A stretch of DNA of 62,436 nt, taken from the NCBI GenBank assembly GCA_900313925.1, contig OMTF01000033.1, positions 1-62,436 of the forward strand, in the 5' to 3' direction. Position 1 is the stretch's first letter. Every line of letters begins with the position of its first letter. The DNA is from an uncultured Eubacteriales bacterium (GTDB taxonomy: Bacteria; Bacillota; Clostridia; Oscillospirales; Oscillospiraceae). The notes under the pieces were generated by a model. The model saw only the letters and a program-made list of their open reading frames with translations. It was not told where the DNA came from and did no database searches. This document shows, piece after piece, positions 17,306 through 24,641 of the stretch. The position numbers were made by a program, and so were the translations under genes.

Positions 17306-18157
17306 TTACTCGGCAGGTCCCGCTGCTTCCAGGCGGAACGGATTGTCGGCGATCTCCTCCGGCGTCGCCTGGCACAGCGCGTCCAGAAATTCAACGCAGA
17401 AACTTCCGTTTCCCCGAGCCCTCGCCGCCGCCGTGCGCCCCGCGAAGTTAAATGCCTGCGTCGCCGTCAGAGCCGCCGTGAAGGGATCGGCTACACAGGC
17501 ATACACCGCCGCTGCGCCGCCCAGCGAGCAGCCGGCGCCCGTCACCTGCGTCATCCAGCGGGATCCGCCGCGGGAGAATGCCATAAGTGCTCCGTCCGTT
17601 ACAAGGTCCTCTTCGCCGGAAATTGCCACCGCCCCATGCGTATAGCGTGCCAGGGCCGCCGCCGCTTCCGCCGCACTGCGAACGCTGTCGCGCGTGTCCG
17701 TTCCCCGTGCGCCCGTGCTTTCCGGGCAGGTCTGCAGCTCCCACAGTTCCGCCAGCATCAGGATCTCCGAAGCGTTGCCGCGCACAATGGAAGGCTTATA
17801 GGCTTTCAGTTCCCGAAGGATGAGCTCCCGCTGACCGCCGAGTCCGATGCCGACCGGATCCAGCACCCAGTTTTTCCCGAGTTCGTGCAGAACTCTTGCC
17901 GTCCGGGGCATCGCCTCCGCGTAAACCGGCATCTGCGTGCCCATATTCAGGTACATAGCCCCGCCCTGCCGGGCAAGCCCTTCTCCCTCGTCGGCTACAT
18001 ATACCATCGCAGCCGAGCCGCCCAGAGCAAGCTGTACATTGGCGACCAGATTGATCGTAACATTATTTGTAATGGAAGGAGCCATGGGATTGGTTTCTCG
18101 AACCTCCCGCACCGCTCTGCGAATGTTTTCCCGTATTACTTCCCGTGTCTGTGTCAT
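17306..18157 (-). CDS. Divergent hydroxyethylthiazole kinase-like protein
   Basis: A 283-residue ThiM-family protein of the ribokinase-like fold. Core family blocks remain: ITNNVTINLVAN (canonical ITNYVTVNDVAN), LDPVGIGLGGQR, IVRGNASEI and the active-site loop VTGAGCSLGGAAA. Several substrate-side positions differ from the second copy at 36561-37382: MAPSITNN instead of LVHCITNY, and YVADEGEG instead of DEPDDAEE. It is either a specialised thiazole kinase or a paralogue with altered substrate. It has no TPP riboswitch of its own and follows the methyltransferase gene by 51 bases, probably sharing its transcript. Confidence 0.82.
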   Translation of the reverse strand: MTQTREVIRENIRRAVREVRETNPMAPSITNNVTINLVANVQLALGGSAAMVYVADEGEGLARQGGAMYLNMGTQMPVYAEAMPRTARVLHELGKNWVLDPVGIGLGGQRELILRELKAYKPSIVRGNASEILMLAELWELQTCPESTGARGTDTRDSVRSAAEAAAALARYTHGAVAISGEEDLVTDGALMAFSRGGSRWMTQVTGAGCSLGGAAAVYACVADPFTAALTATQAFNFAGRTAAARARGNGSFCVEFLDALCQATPEEIADNPFRLEAAGPAE

Positions 18158-18208
18158 CTTCCTACCTCCGATCTTCCTTGCGCTTTTCCGATCTTCGCGC
18201 CTTTTTGC

Positions 18209-19042
18209 CTACGGGCAGCGCTCCTGCAGAGCCCAGAAGGCGACCGCTGCGGCGGCGGCGACGTTCAGGGAATCTACCCCGTGCGCCATGGGGATTCGAA
18301 GCCTTCGATCGCAGCCCGCTTCGGTTTCCGGCCGAAGCCCCGGACCTTCCGACCCCAGGAGCAGCGCAATCTTTTCGCTGCGGGCGGGCCGGAACGTCCG
18401 AAGGTCCTCCGAGTCGGGCGAAAGCGTCAGCGCTGCCGTGGTAAAGCCCCGTTTTTTCAGCTCGCCAAGTCCTGATTCAGGCCAGTCCGATGCGTCGGAT
18501 CCAAGAGTGGTCCAGGGGACCTGAAAAACGGTTCCCATGCTGACCCGGACGCAGCGGCGGTAAAGCGGATCGCAGCTTCCCGGCGTCAGCAGTACCGCAT
18601 CGGCGCCAAGTGCCGCCGCGGAGCGGAAAATTGCCCCGAGATTAGTCGGGTTCATTATCTCTTCCAGCACCGCGATCCGCTGTGCATCCGCCAGGATTTC
18701 ATCGAGTTCCCGTTCGGGAGGCCGCCGCATGGCACACAGGACGCCCCGGGTAAGCTTATAGCCTGTGATTTGTTCCAGAATGGGAAGCGCCGCGGTATAG
18801 ACTGTCAAATCCGGACAGCGCTTCAGGACGGGTGCTGCATCTCCTGTGAGATGCTTCCTCTCCGCCAGAAGGGAAACCGGCTCGCATCCCGCGTCCAGAG
18901 CCCTTTCGATGACAACCGGGCTTTCCGCGATGAAAAGTCCCGCCTCCGGCTCCGCCCGGCTTCGAATCTGTGCTTCCGTCAGCCGGGCGTAAACATCAAG
19001 CTCCGGAGCGCTGAAATCCGTAATTTCCCTGATTTCCGACAT
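18209..19042 (-). CDS. TrmH/SpoU-family RNA 2'-O-methyltransferase
   Basis: A 277-residue SPOUT enzyme that transfers methyl from SAM to a ribose 2'-OH in tRNA or rRNA. An N-terminal substrate-binding domain is followed by motif 1 (NPTNLGAIFRSAAALGADAVLL), motif 2 (LLLGSEGPGL) and motif 3 (IPMAHGVDSLNVAAAAAVAFW), the trefoil-knot signature. Size and layout match the TrmH/RlmB-like group; the target nucleotide cannot be told from sequence. It leads a likely two-gene unit with the thiM paralogue. Confidence 0.9.
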   Translation of the reverse strand: MSEIREITDFSAPELDVYARLTEAQIRSRAEPEAGLFIAESPVVIERALDAGCEPVSLLAERKHLTGDAAPVLKRCPDLTVYTAALPILEQITGYKLTRGVLCAMRRPPERELDEILADAQRIAVLEEIMNPTNLGAIFRSAAALGADAVLLTPGSCDPLYRRCVRVSMGTVFQVPWTTLGSDASDWPESGLGELKKRGFTTAALTLSPDSEDLRTFRPARSEKIALLLGSEGPGLRPETEAGCDRRLRIPMAHGVDSLNVAAAAAVAFWALQERCP

Positions 19043-19164
19043 GCCGTTCCTCCGTCTCCGCAGGCCGGTTTGCCGCCCCGCCGCAGAATTCTGTTCTCAT
19101 TATACCGCCCCTGCCGCGTTTTTGCATCCACCGCCGACGAACCTTGCAGAAGAGGAGAAAAGGC

Positions 19165-19196
19165 AAAAAAAACAGTGCGATCCGTCAGGACCGCAC
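19165..19196 (-). terminator. Terminator after the 38-residue miniprotein
   Basis: On the minus strand, GTGCGGTCC pairs with GGATCGCAC around TGAC and is followed by eight T residues. Confidence 0.85.
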
Positions 19197-19243
19197 CGGG
19201 GTATTCCGGCCGGACGTCTCCGGCCGCTTGGACTGCATGCCGT

Positions 19244-19360
19244 TCAGTCCGCGAAGAATTTCTGGTAGAGCTTGTAGCCGCCGTAGCCGATGCCGCCGAC
19301 CGCCGCAAGAATAAACAGAACCTTCAGAAATTTACCGACTTTCGCAAAAAACGCTTTCAT
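19244..19360 (-). CDS. 38-residue single-pass membrane miniprotein
   Basis: A small gene with an excellent ribosome site (TAAGGAGGAGTTTCC directly before ATG at 19360) and a terminator just after its stop. The peptide begins MKAFFAKVGKFLKVLF, continues through ILAAVGGIGYGGYKLY and ends QKFFAD. It has basic residues before a hydrophobic Gly-rich helix, so it probably crosses the membrane once. The GGIGYGGY pattern could allow helix packing. No family is recognised. It lies downstream of degV on the same strand and may be part of that transcript. Confidence 0.72.
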   Translation of the reverse strand: MKAFFAKVGKFLKVLFILAAVGGIGYGGYKLYQKFFAD

Positions 19361-19452
19361 GGAAACTCCTCCTTACCTTAATTTTAATTTTTATCTCTGC
19401 TCGCAGAGTAGCAGAAGAAAATTACAAATTTGTTAATGGGAAGCCGTGCCTT

Positions 19453-20355
19453 TCATTCCATCTCCGGACGCTCGTCCCCCAGGAAGAAGACCGCCACAGT
19501 GCCCCAGCCGCAGTGGGACGCGATGATGGTTCCAATATCGCAGATTCGGATATCCCCCGAAATCTTCGGGAAGCGCTCCTGCACCGCCCGTTTCGTCTCT
19601 TCGGCTGCCTCCAGGCATTCGGAATGGCAGATGTAGCATTTGCCGCTGTAGTCCTTTCCGTCCTCGCAGTGGGCTTCCATTTCGTTTAAGGTCGTGCGGA
19701 TGGCCGCCTTGCGTCCGCGGACTTTGCCGTAGGCCTTAATGTGGCCGGTGCGATCCAGTCGCATGATAGGACAGATATTCAGCACCGTAGCCAGTGCGGC
19801 CTGCGTGCCGGACATCCGGCCGCTGTGCCGATAGAAGTCCAGTTCCGTGGAATAGAACTGATGGTGAATATGCATGGCATGTGCACGGACCCAATCCGCC
19901 GTCTCCTCCAGGCTGCAGCCGGCATCGCGCATATCGGCGGCGTAGTCTACCAGCATGCCATATCCGGAGGAACTGCAGAAGGAATCAATGGCCTGGATTT
20001 TTCTGTCCGGGTACTTTTTCTGCAGCGCTTCCGCTGCATCCCTGGCATTGTTGTAAGAGGTTGTCATGCCGGTGCCAAAGGCAATGTGCAGAACGTCGCC
20101 CTGCTGCAGAAGTCCTTCCAGGAACTCCTCGTACTGAAAATAATTGATCTGCGATGTGGACGGGAGCTTTCCGGCATGCAGCATTTCATAAAAATGCGGC
20201 AGAGCCTTCGGATCCCTACCCATATCATCCTCATAGCTTACTCCGTCAACGGCATAGCTGTAGAAAATGACCGGAATATCCCGCTCGCCGTTGATATAGG
20301 AGTAGGGCATATCCACGGTGGATTCGCAGCTTAAAATAAACTTCCTTTCACTCAT
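19453..20355 (-). CDS. DegV-family fatty-acid-binding protein
   Basis: About 300 residues. The N-terminal LSCESTVDMPYSYI and the LPSTSQINYFQYEEFLEGLLQQGDVLHIAFGTGMTTSYNNA block (about 75-115) are the EDD/DegV fold signatures, where the Ser residues hold the carboxylate of a bound fatty acid. Relatives (FakB) present exogenous fatty acids to the kinase FakA for phospholipid synthesis; FakA is not in this window. The ATG at 20355 was preferred over one 23 codons upstream, because the upstream codons do not resemble the family. Confidence 0.9.
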   Translation of the reverse strand: MSERKFILSCESTVDMPYSYINGERDIPVIFYSYAVDGVSYEDDMGRDPKALPHFYEMLHAGKLPSTSQINYFQYEEFLEGLLQQGDVLHIAFGTGMTTSYNNARDAAEALQKKYPDRKIQAIDSFCSSSGYGMLVDYAADMRDAGCSLEETADWVRAHAMHIHHQFYSTELDFYRHSGRMSGTQAALATVLNICPIMRLDRTGHIKAYGKVRGRKAAIRTTLNEMEAHCEDGKDYSGKCYICHSECLEAAEETKRAVQERFPKISGDIRICDIGTIIASHCGWGTVAVFFLGDERPEME

Positions 20356-20532
20356 TTCCTCGCTTCTCTCCCTTCCTGCACCGCCATCCGCACGGTACAC
20401 GAATACTTGAATAAATTTTAGCATTTTTTCTCCGGCAATTACAGCCCCTTTTCTCTCTTCCTTCGCAGAATTCCGGAACTGCCCAGATTCTCCGCCTCCC
20501 CTGCGCGATGTTTCCGCATTCGGGTAAAATTT

Positions 20533-20559
20533 TTAGCACTCTTTACTTTTGAGTGCTAA
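20533..20559 (+). promoter_or_regulatory. CIRCE operator (HrcA-binding site)
   Basis: TTAGCACTC, nine bases, GAGTGCTAA: a perfect CIRCE inverted repeat. HrcA binds it and represses heat-shock genes until it is inactivated. It lies 140 bases upstream of the small heat-shock gene and is not near groESL or dnaK in this window. Confidence 0.93.
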
Positions 20560-20562
20560 TTC

Positions 20563-20591
20563 TTAACAATTTGTTCATGAATTCTTATATT
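20563..20591 (+). promoter_or_regulatory. Possible hsp20 promoter
   Basis: TTAACA (20563-20568) and TATATT (20586-20591) are 17 bases apart, immediately downstream of CIRCE. This would give a leader of about 100 bases before the gene. Confidence 0.45.
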
Positions 20592-20700
20592 TTGCATGCT
20601 AATTTATATATGTAAGCAAACGAATTAAGTATTCATATGGCTCAAGTTTGCATAAAAAGAAAAAATAAAAACAAACGATAGGATAAAGGAGGTCATTGCA

Positions 20701-21129
20701 ATGTTTGAAATTATTCCTTTTGGCAGCAGACAGGACGACTGGTTTGACCGCTTCTTCGACAGCTTTGAAAAAAGCTTCTGGGGCACCGGCTCCGATCTGG
20801 CTTCCTTCCGTGCCGACTGCAGCGACGACGGCAAGAACTTCATCGTTGAAGCGGAGCTTCCCGGATTCAAGAAAGAGGACATCTCCCTGGATGTAGACGG
20901 CGACACGCTGACGATTCACGCGGAGCATAAGGACGAAAAGGATTCTTCCGATTCCTCGAAGAACTACGTAAAGAAGGAAAGATTCTACGGTTCCTATGAG
21001 CGCAGCTTCGATGTTGCCGACATCGATGTTGACAGCATCAAAGCGGAATACAACAACGGCATTCTGAAGCTGACCATGCCGAAAAAGCCGGAACTTGTAT
21101 CCGAAACCAAGCACCTGATGATTGAATAA
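20701..21129 (+). CDS. hsp20: Small heat-shock protein (Hsp20/alpha-crystallin)
   Basis: A 142-residue holdase chaperone. The alpha-crystallin domain spans about residues 35-130, with FIVEAELPGFKKEDISLDVDGDTLTIHAEH and the strand AEYNNGILKLTMPKK. The N-terminal arm (DWFDRFFDSFEKSFWG) is short and aromatic, and the C-terminus lacks an obvious IxI anchor. It has an AAAGGAGG ribosome site, a CIRCE element upstream and a strong terminator downstream, making a single-gene HrcA-controlled stress unit. Confidence 0.95.
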   Translation: MFEIIPFGSRQDDWFDRFFDSFEKSFWGTGSDLASFRADCSDDGKNFIVEAELPGFKKEDISLDVDGDTLTIHAEHKDEKDSSDSSKNYVKKERFYGSYERSFDVADIDVDSIKAEYNNGILKLTMPKKPELVSETKHLMIE

Positions 21130-21160
21130 GCTTTCGAAGAGAGTCCTCTCTTTTCCAGAA

Positions 21161-21194
21161 AAGCACCGGATCGCAATCGGATCCGGTGCTTTTT
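21161..21194 (+). terminator. Terminator of hsp20
   Basis: AAGCACCGGATC pairs with GATCCGGTGCTT around a seven-base loop and runs into TTTTT. Confidence 0.9.
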
Positions 21195-21354
21195 GCCGTT
21201 CTTCGCCTCCCTGTAAAATAGACAAAACGGGTACGCAAAGTTTTCCATTTCCTCCACTTCCATCCTCCGCTGTTCTTGGTACACTTATAGGGGACCTGCC
21301 CCGACGGTCCGCACCGCGCCGGCAGGCTCCAAAACTGAGAAAGGATAAATAGAT

Positions 21355-22545
21355 ATGCAAAAAGAAGGAATTTCCACCCGGGTTGTTCACGGAGGACACG
21401 CGAAGAACGCAGAAAATTCTCTTTCCACACCGATTTACCAGACTTCCACCTTTATTTTTGATTCCGCCGAGCAGGGCGGACGGCGCTTTGCCGGGCAGGA
21501 GAGCGGCTACATCTACACCCGTCTGGGAAACCCCACGACTTCCCAGCTGGAGGAACGGATTGCGCTCCTGGAGGGCGGTGAGAGCTGCACCGCATTTTCC
21601 TCCGGTATGGGCGCTATCTCCGCAACCATGCTTTCCCTGCTGAGCTGCGGGGATCGGCTTGTTGCCGATAAGACGCTTTACGGCTGCACCTTCTCCCTGT
21701 TTACCGAAACGCTGCCGCGCTTCGGCGTAAAGGTTGAGCTGGTGGACATGAGCGATCTGGATGCCTTCCAAGCTGCCATGACGCCGGATACCACGGCGGT
21801 CTACTTTGAAACCATCGCCAATCCCAACATGAAAGTCATCGATATCTCGGCAGTCTCCGAATGCGCGCACCGCATCGCGCCGAACTGCTCCGTTGTTATT
21901 GACAATACGTTTGCTTCGCCGCTTCTGGTCCGCCCGCTTTCCCTCGGTGCGGACGTTGTGGTGCACAGCGCCACAAAATATCTGAACGGCCATGGCGATG
22001 TCATCGCAGGCTTTTCCGTTTCCGACAAGGAGCGGATGGAGCGGATCCGCATGGTCGGTCTGAAGGACATCACGGGCGCTGTGCTGGGTCCGCAGGAAGC
22101 GTTTCTGATTATCCGCGGCCTGAAAACGCTGAAAATCCGGATGGACGCAATCTGCGCGAATGCCATGAAGGTAGCCCGCTTCCTGGAAAGTTGTCCTTAT
22201 GTGGATGCAGTGTACTATCCCGGACTGGAAAGCAGTCCCTGCCACGAGGTCGCAGCAAAGGAAATGCGCCAGTTCGGAGGAATGATTTCCTTTGAAATGC
22301 ACAGCTTTGACGAGGCGAAAAGCACGCTGAACCATGTAAGGCTCTGCTCACTTGCCGTCAGTCTGGGCGATGCCGAAACCCTGATTCAGCACCCGGCCTC
22401 CATGACGCACTCTACCTACTCCCGGGAGGAAATCGAAGCCGCCGGCTTTACGGACCGCCTGATCCGCCTTTCGGTCGGACTGGAGGATCCCGAGGATATC
22501 ATCGCGGATCTTACGCAGGCTTTCGAAGCCGCCTGCGGAAAATAA
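21355..22545 (+). CDS. megL: Methionine gamma-lyase
   Basis: A 396-residue PLP enzyme of the Cys/Met metabolism family. The PLP lysine sits in VVHSATKYLNGHGDVIAG (about residue 206). LYGCTFSLF (about 107-115) carries the Cys that marks methionine gamma-lyases rather than cystathionine lyases or O-acetylhomoserine sulfhydrylases. YIYTRLGNPTT and FSSGMGAISA are further family motifs. The reaction splits L-methionine into methanethiol, 2-oxobutyrate and ammonia, a catabolic source of ATP and sulfur for anaerobes. It stands alone between terminators. The sulfhydrylase alternative is less likely because of the Cys. Confidence 0.88.
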   Translation: MQKEGISTRVVHGGHAKNAENSLSTPIYQTSTFIFDSAEQGGRRFAGQESGYIYTRLGNPTTSQLEERIALLEGGESCTAFSSGMGAISATMLSLLSCGDRLVADKTLYGCTFSLFTETLPRFGVKVELVDMSDLDAFQAAMTPDTTAVYFETIANPNMKVIDISAVSECAHRIAPNCSVVIDNTFASPLLVRPLSLGADVVVHSATKYLNGHGDVIAGFSVSDKERMERIRMVGLKDITGAVLGPQEAFLIIRGLKTLKIRMDAICANAMKVARFLESCPYVDAVYYPGLESSPCHEVAAKEMRQFGGMISFEMHSFDEAKSTLNHVRLCSLAVSLGDAETLIQHPASMTHSTYSREEIEAAGFTDRLIRLSVGLEDPEDIIADLTQAFEAACGK

Positions 22546-22569
22546 AAGGGGCAAAGCACCTCTTCCCGC

Positions 22570-22608
22570 AAAAAAGTAAAGGACGGAAGGCAATTTTCCT
22601 TCCGTCCT
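22570..22608 (-). terminator. Terminator of the YjdF-like gene
   Basis: AGGACGGAAGG and CCTTCCGTCCT form an 11-base-pair stem; on the minus strand it is followed by TTTACTTTTTT. On the plus strand only a weak T stretch follows. Confidence 0.8.
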
Positions 22609-22640
22609 GCCTTGTTCGGAAAAACTCGCCGCAGGCTGCG

Positions 22641-23762
22641 CTACGCCTTGGGCGGGGCATCCTCTTTGTGCCGCTCCGGCGGTTCCTCCTCGGGCGGCAG
22701 CTCATCCGCGTTCTGCTCGTAATTGCTCTTCAGAACGGATTCCACGGTTTTCCAGGTTCTCTCCTTGCGCTCCTGCGCCTCCCGTTCCTCCTGTTCGTAG
22801 ATCTGCTCCCGCGCCTGCGCCCGCTTCGCTTTGACCTGCTCCGCGTCGGGAGATTTTTCCTTTTCCTCCCGAGCTTTTTTTCTTTCTTCAAGCTGCTGCG
22901 ACTGGTACCGGAGATTTTCCTCCATCCGCTGCTTGGATTCCTCCCCATCCGGGCCCGCCGGCTTCAGGATCAGTCCGCTGTTTATTACGCGGTTCGGATC
23001 CTTGCGCACATACAGAAAGCCGATGATGACGAATACAATGGCGCCGATGAAATTGACGAACAGATCCTTCATCGTGTCCAGAAGGCCAATGTCGAGGTAG
23101 CCTCCGTCAATGACATATTCTGCCCCGGAGCCCGTCTGAATGATCGTGCGGGTAATATCCCGGACATGGACCACATTGCCCCGGTTCTGCGGGTCGAGCT
23201 TCACGGAATTGAAGGACTGCACGATAAAATCCTTCTGCATATCGCCGCCGTGCAAATCCACAAAGCACTCGAAGAACTCCCACAGAACGCCGATCGTCAT
23301 GGAAAAGCAGAAGGCGACCAGCGCCATGTAGAACGGGGACAGCTCAATCCGATCGCTGTTCAGGTTCAGCAGGTAGACCAGCGAAAATCCCACCGCGGCA
23401 CAGAGAAAGCCGTTCATCGTGTGCAGCATGGAATCCCAGCCGGGGACCCGGACAAAATACCGGTTGATTTCCCCCAGGATTTCCGCCGCAAAGATAAAAA
23501 GATATATAATGATCTGAAACAGCTGCGGCACTTCCATTTTAAACACGTCTTCGGCAAAAGCCGGCAGCAGGAAGAGCAGCAGGACCAGCACACAGGTGAA
23601 TGTACTCTCATAGTCGCCCGTAATGATGCTTCGGATCATGGTCAGAAGCACCAGAATGCGAAGTATGGAGTAGACAATAAATGCCTTCTTGTTTTTCCGG
23701 ATCCTCGCTTTCAGATGCCGAATATAGCGGGTTGCGGTTCTTTTGGATTTTTCTTTTGCCAT
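22641..23762 (-). CDS. YjdF/DUF2238-like membrane protein with charged C-terminal coiled coil
   Basis: A 373-residue protein. The first 250 residues hold about six to seven membrane segments with the family phrase FSMTIGVLWEFFECFVDLHGG (about 165-185), and DSMLHTMNGFLCAAVGF nearby, as in YjdF-type proteins. From about residue 275 the chain becomes a highly charged Glu/Lys/Arg helix (EERKKAREEKEKSPDAE and similar) likely to form a cytoplasmic coiled coil; such a tail is unusual for the family. The short loop between segments includes GSGAEYVIDGGYLDIGLLDT. Function of the family is unknown. Confidence 0.75.
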   Translation of the reverse strand: MAKEKSKRTATRYIRHLKARIRKNKKAFIVYSILRILVLLTMIRSIITGDYESTFTCVLVLLLFLLPAFAEDVFKMEVPQLFQIIIYLFIFAAEILGEINRYFVRVPGWDSMLHTMNGFLCAAVGFSLVYLLNLNSDRIELSPFYMALVAFCFSMTIGVLWEFFECFVDLHGGDMQKDFIVQSFNSVKLDPQNRGNVVHVRDITRTIIQTGSGAEYVIDGGYLDIGLLDTMKDLFVNFIGAIVFVIIGFLYVRKDPNRVINSGLILKPAGPDGEESKQRMEENLRYQSQQLEERKKAREEKEKSPDAEQVKAKRAQAREQIYEQEEREAQERKERTWKTVESVLKSNYEQNADELPPEEEPPERHKEDAPPKA

Positions 23763-24056
23763 AGTCTTACCTCAGCGATTGGATGCGGCTTTGCCGTGCC
23801 GCCTGTGTTTCCGTGCTAATGCAGCACTCTGAAATTTTCTTTTACAATGTTGCCACAATCCGCGACGGGGCGCAAGCCCCCGAAGTTCCGCATTCTTCCC
23901 TTTCCGCCGCATTTTCCGCGTTTTCTTTACAAAATACGTGAAAGAAATTTACAAAAGTACCGTTTATATTTTTCCGCGTTTGAAGTATGATATAGAAAGG
24001 AAATGAGGACATGCATCTACAAGGCCTCCGAGTTTACAGAAAGGAAGTTTTCGATT

Positions 24057-24533
24057 ATGGCAAATGATCCGAAAGAACAGGCCAAGCAAGCCAGCGAAAA
24101 GCTGAAGGAACTGATCAAAAAGGGCAACGTAACAAAAGTCGCCATCCGCAAGGATGATAATGTAATTGTTAATATTCCGGTCAATGTGGGCATTATAGGG
24201 GCTGTCGTCGGCGTCGCCGCCGCGCCCTGGGCGATGCTGATTGCCGCCGCGGCCGCTGTCGGATTTGACTGCACGTTTGAGCTTACAAAGGCCGACGGCA
24301 CCGTAACTTCCATCACCGGAAGCGAGCTGACCGGTATGGCTGTCGACGCCGGAAGCGGCGTCGTCGAGAGGGTCAAAGATCTGGTCACGCCGGATAGCAG
24401 CGGAAAGTCCGATCCGGAGGAAACCACCGTAGCGGAGGACGCGGAGGCCGACCTCGGCAGGACCGCTGAAGCCATGGAGCAGGATCTCAAGGAAGAAGCG
24501 GAAGCTCCGAAGGATGAGGCCAAGGACAGCTGA
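24057..24533 (+). CDS. DUF4342-type protein with acidic tail
   Basis: A 158-residue protein. Residues 1-75 fit DUF4342: an amphipathic helix (EQAKQASEKLKELIKKGNVTKVAIRKDDN), then NIPVNVGIIGAVVGVAAAPWAMLIAAAAAVGF, an Ala/Gly-rich hydrophobic segment. The tail from about 110 is acidic and disordered (DPEETTVAEDAEADLG). The ATG at 24057 follows GAAAGGAAG; an upstream in-frame ATG at 24003 is less well placed. The family is thought to contact membranes, but its role is unknown. A strong terminator separates it from the helicase gene downstream. Confidence 0.75.
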   Translation: MANDPKEQAKQASEKLKELIKKGNVTKVAIRKDDNVIVNIPVNVGIIGAVVGVAAAPWAMLIAAAAAVGFDCTFELTKADGTVTSITGSELTGMAVDAGSGVVERVKDLVTPDSSGKSDPEETTVAEDAEADLGRTAEAMEQDLKEEAEAPKDEAKDS

Positions 24534-24554
24534 GGCGTCTCGGTATGGAATCGG

Positions 24555-24600
24555 AGCACTGCCTCCCGGACCGCAGGTTCGGGAGGGCGGTGCTTTTTTT
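24555..24600 (+). terminator. Terminator after the DUF4342 gene
   Basis: A long hairpin from GCACTGCCTCCCG to CGGGAGGGCGGTGC with G-U pairs, then seven T residues. Confidence 0.85.
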
Positions 24601-24641
24601 AAGATCGCGGCCGGTATCGTCCGCAGAAAGGAAGCCGTCGA

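Noticed and set aside
16955-18475. Plus-strand open frame of 506 codons across the thiM paralogue
   Set aside because: Antisense shadow of a GC-rich coding region; Arg/Ser/Pro-rich with no domain.
20592-20700. RNA thermometer in the hsp20 leader
   Set aside because: The leader is A-rich and unpaired around AAAGGAGG; no U-tract or ROSE-like pairing to the ribosome site was found.
20599-22335. Long minus-strand open frame (578 codons) across hsp20 and the methionine gamma-lyase gene
   Set aside because: It lies antisense to two genes with clear family motifs, has no ribosome site and its protein resembles nothing; it is a by-product of codon bias.
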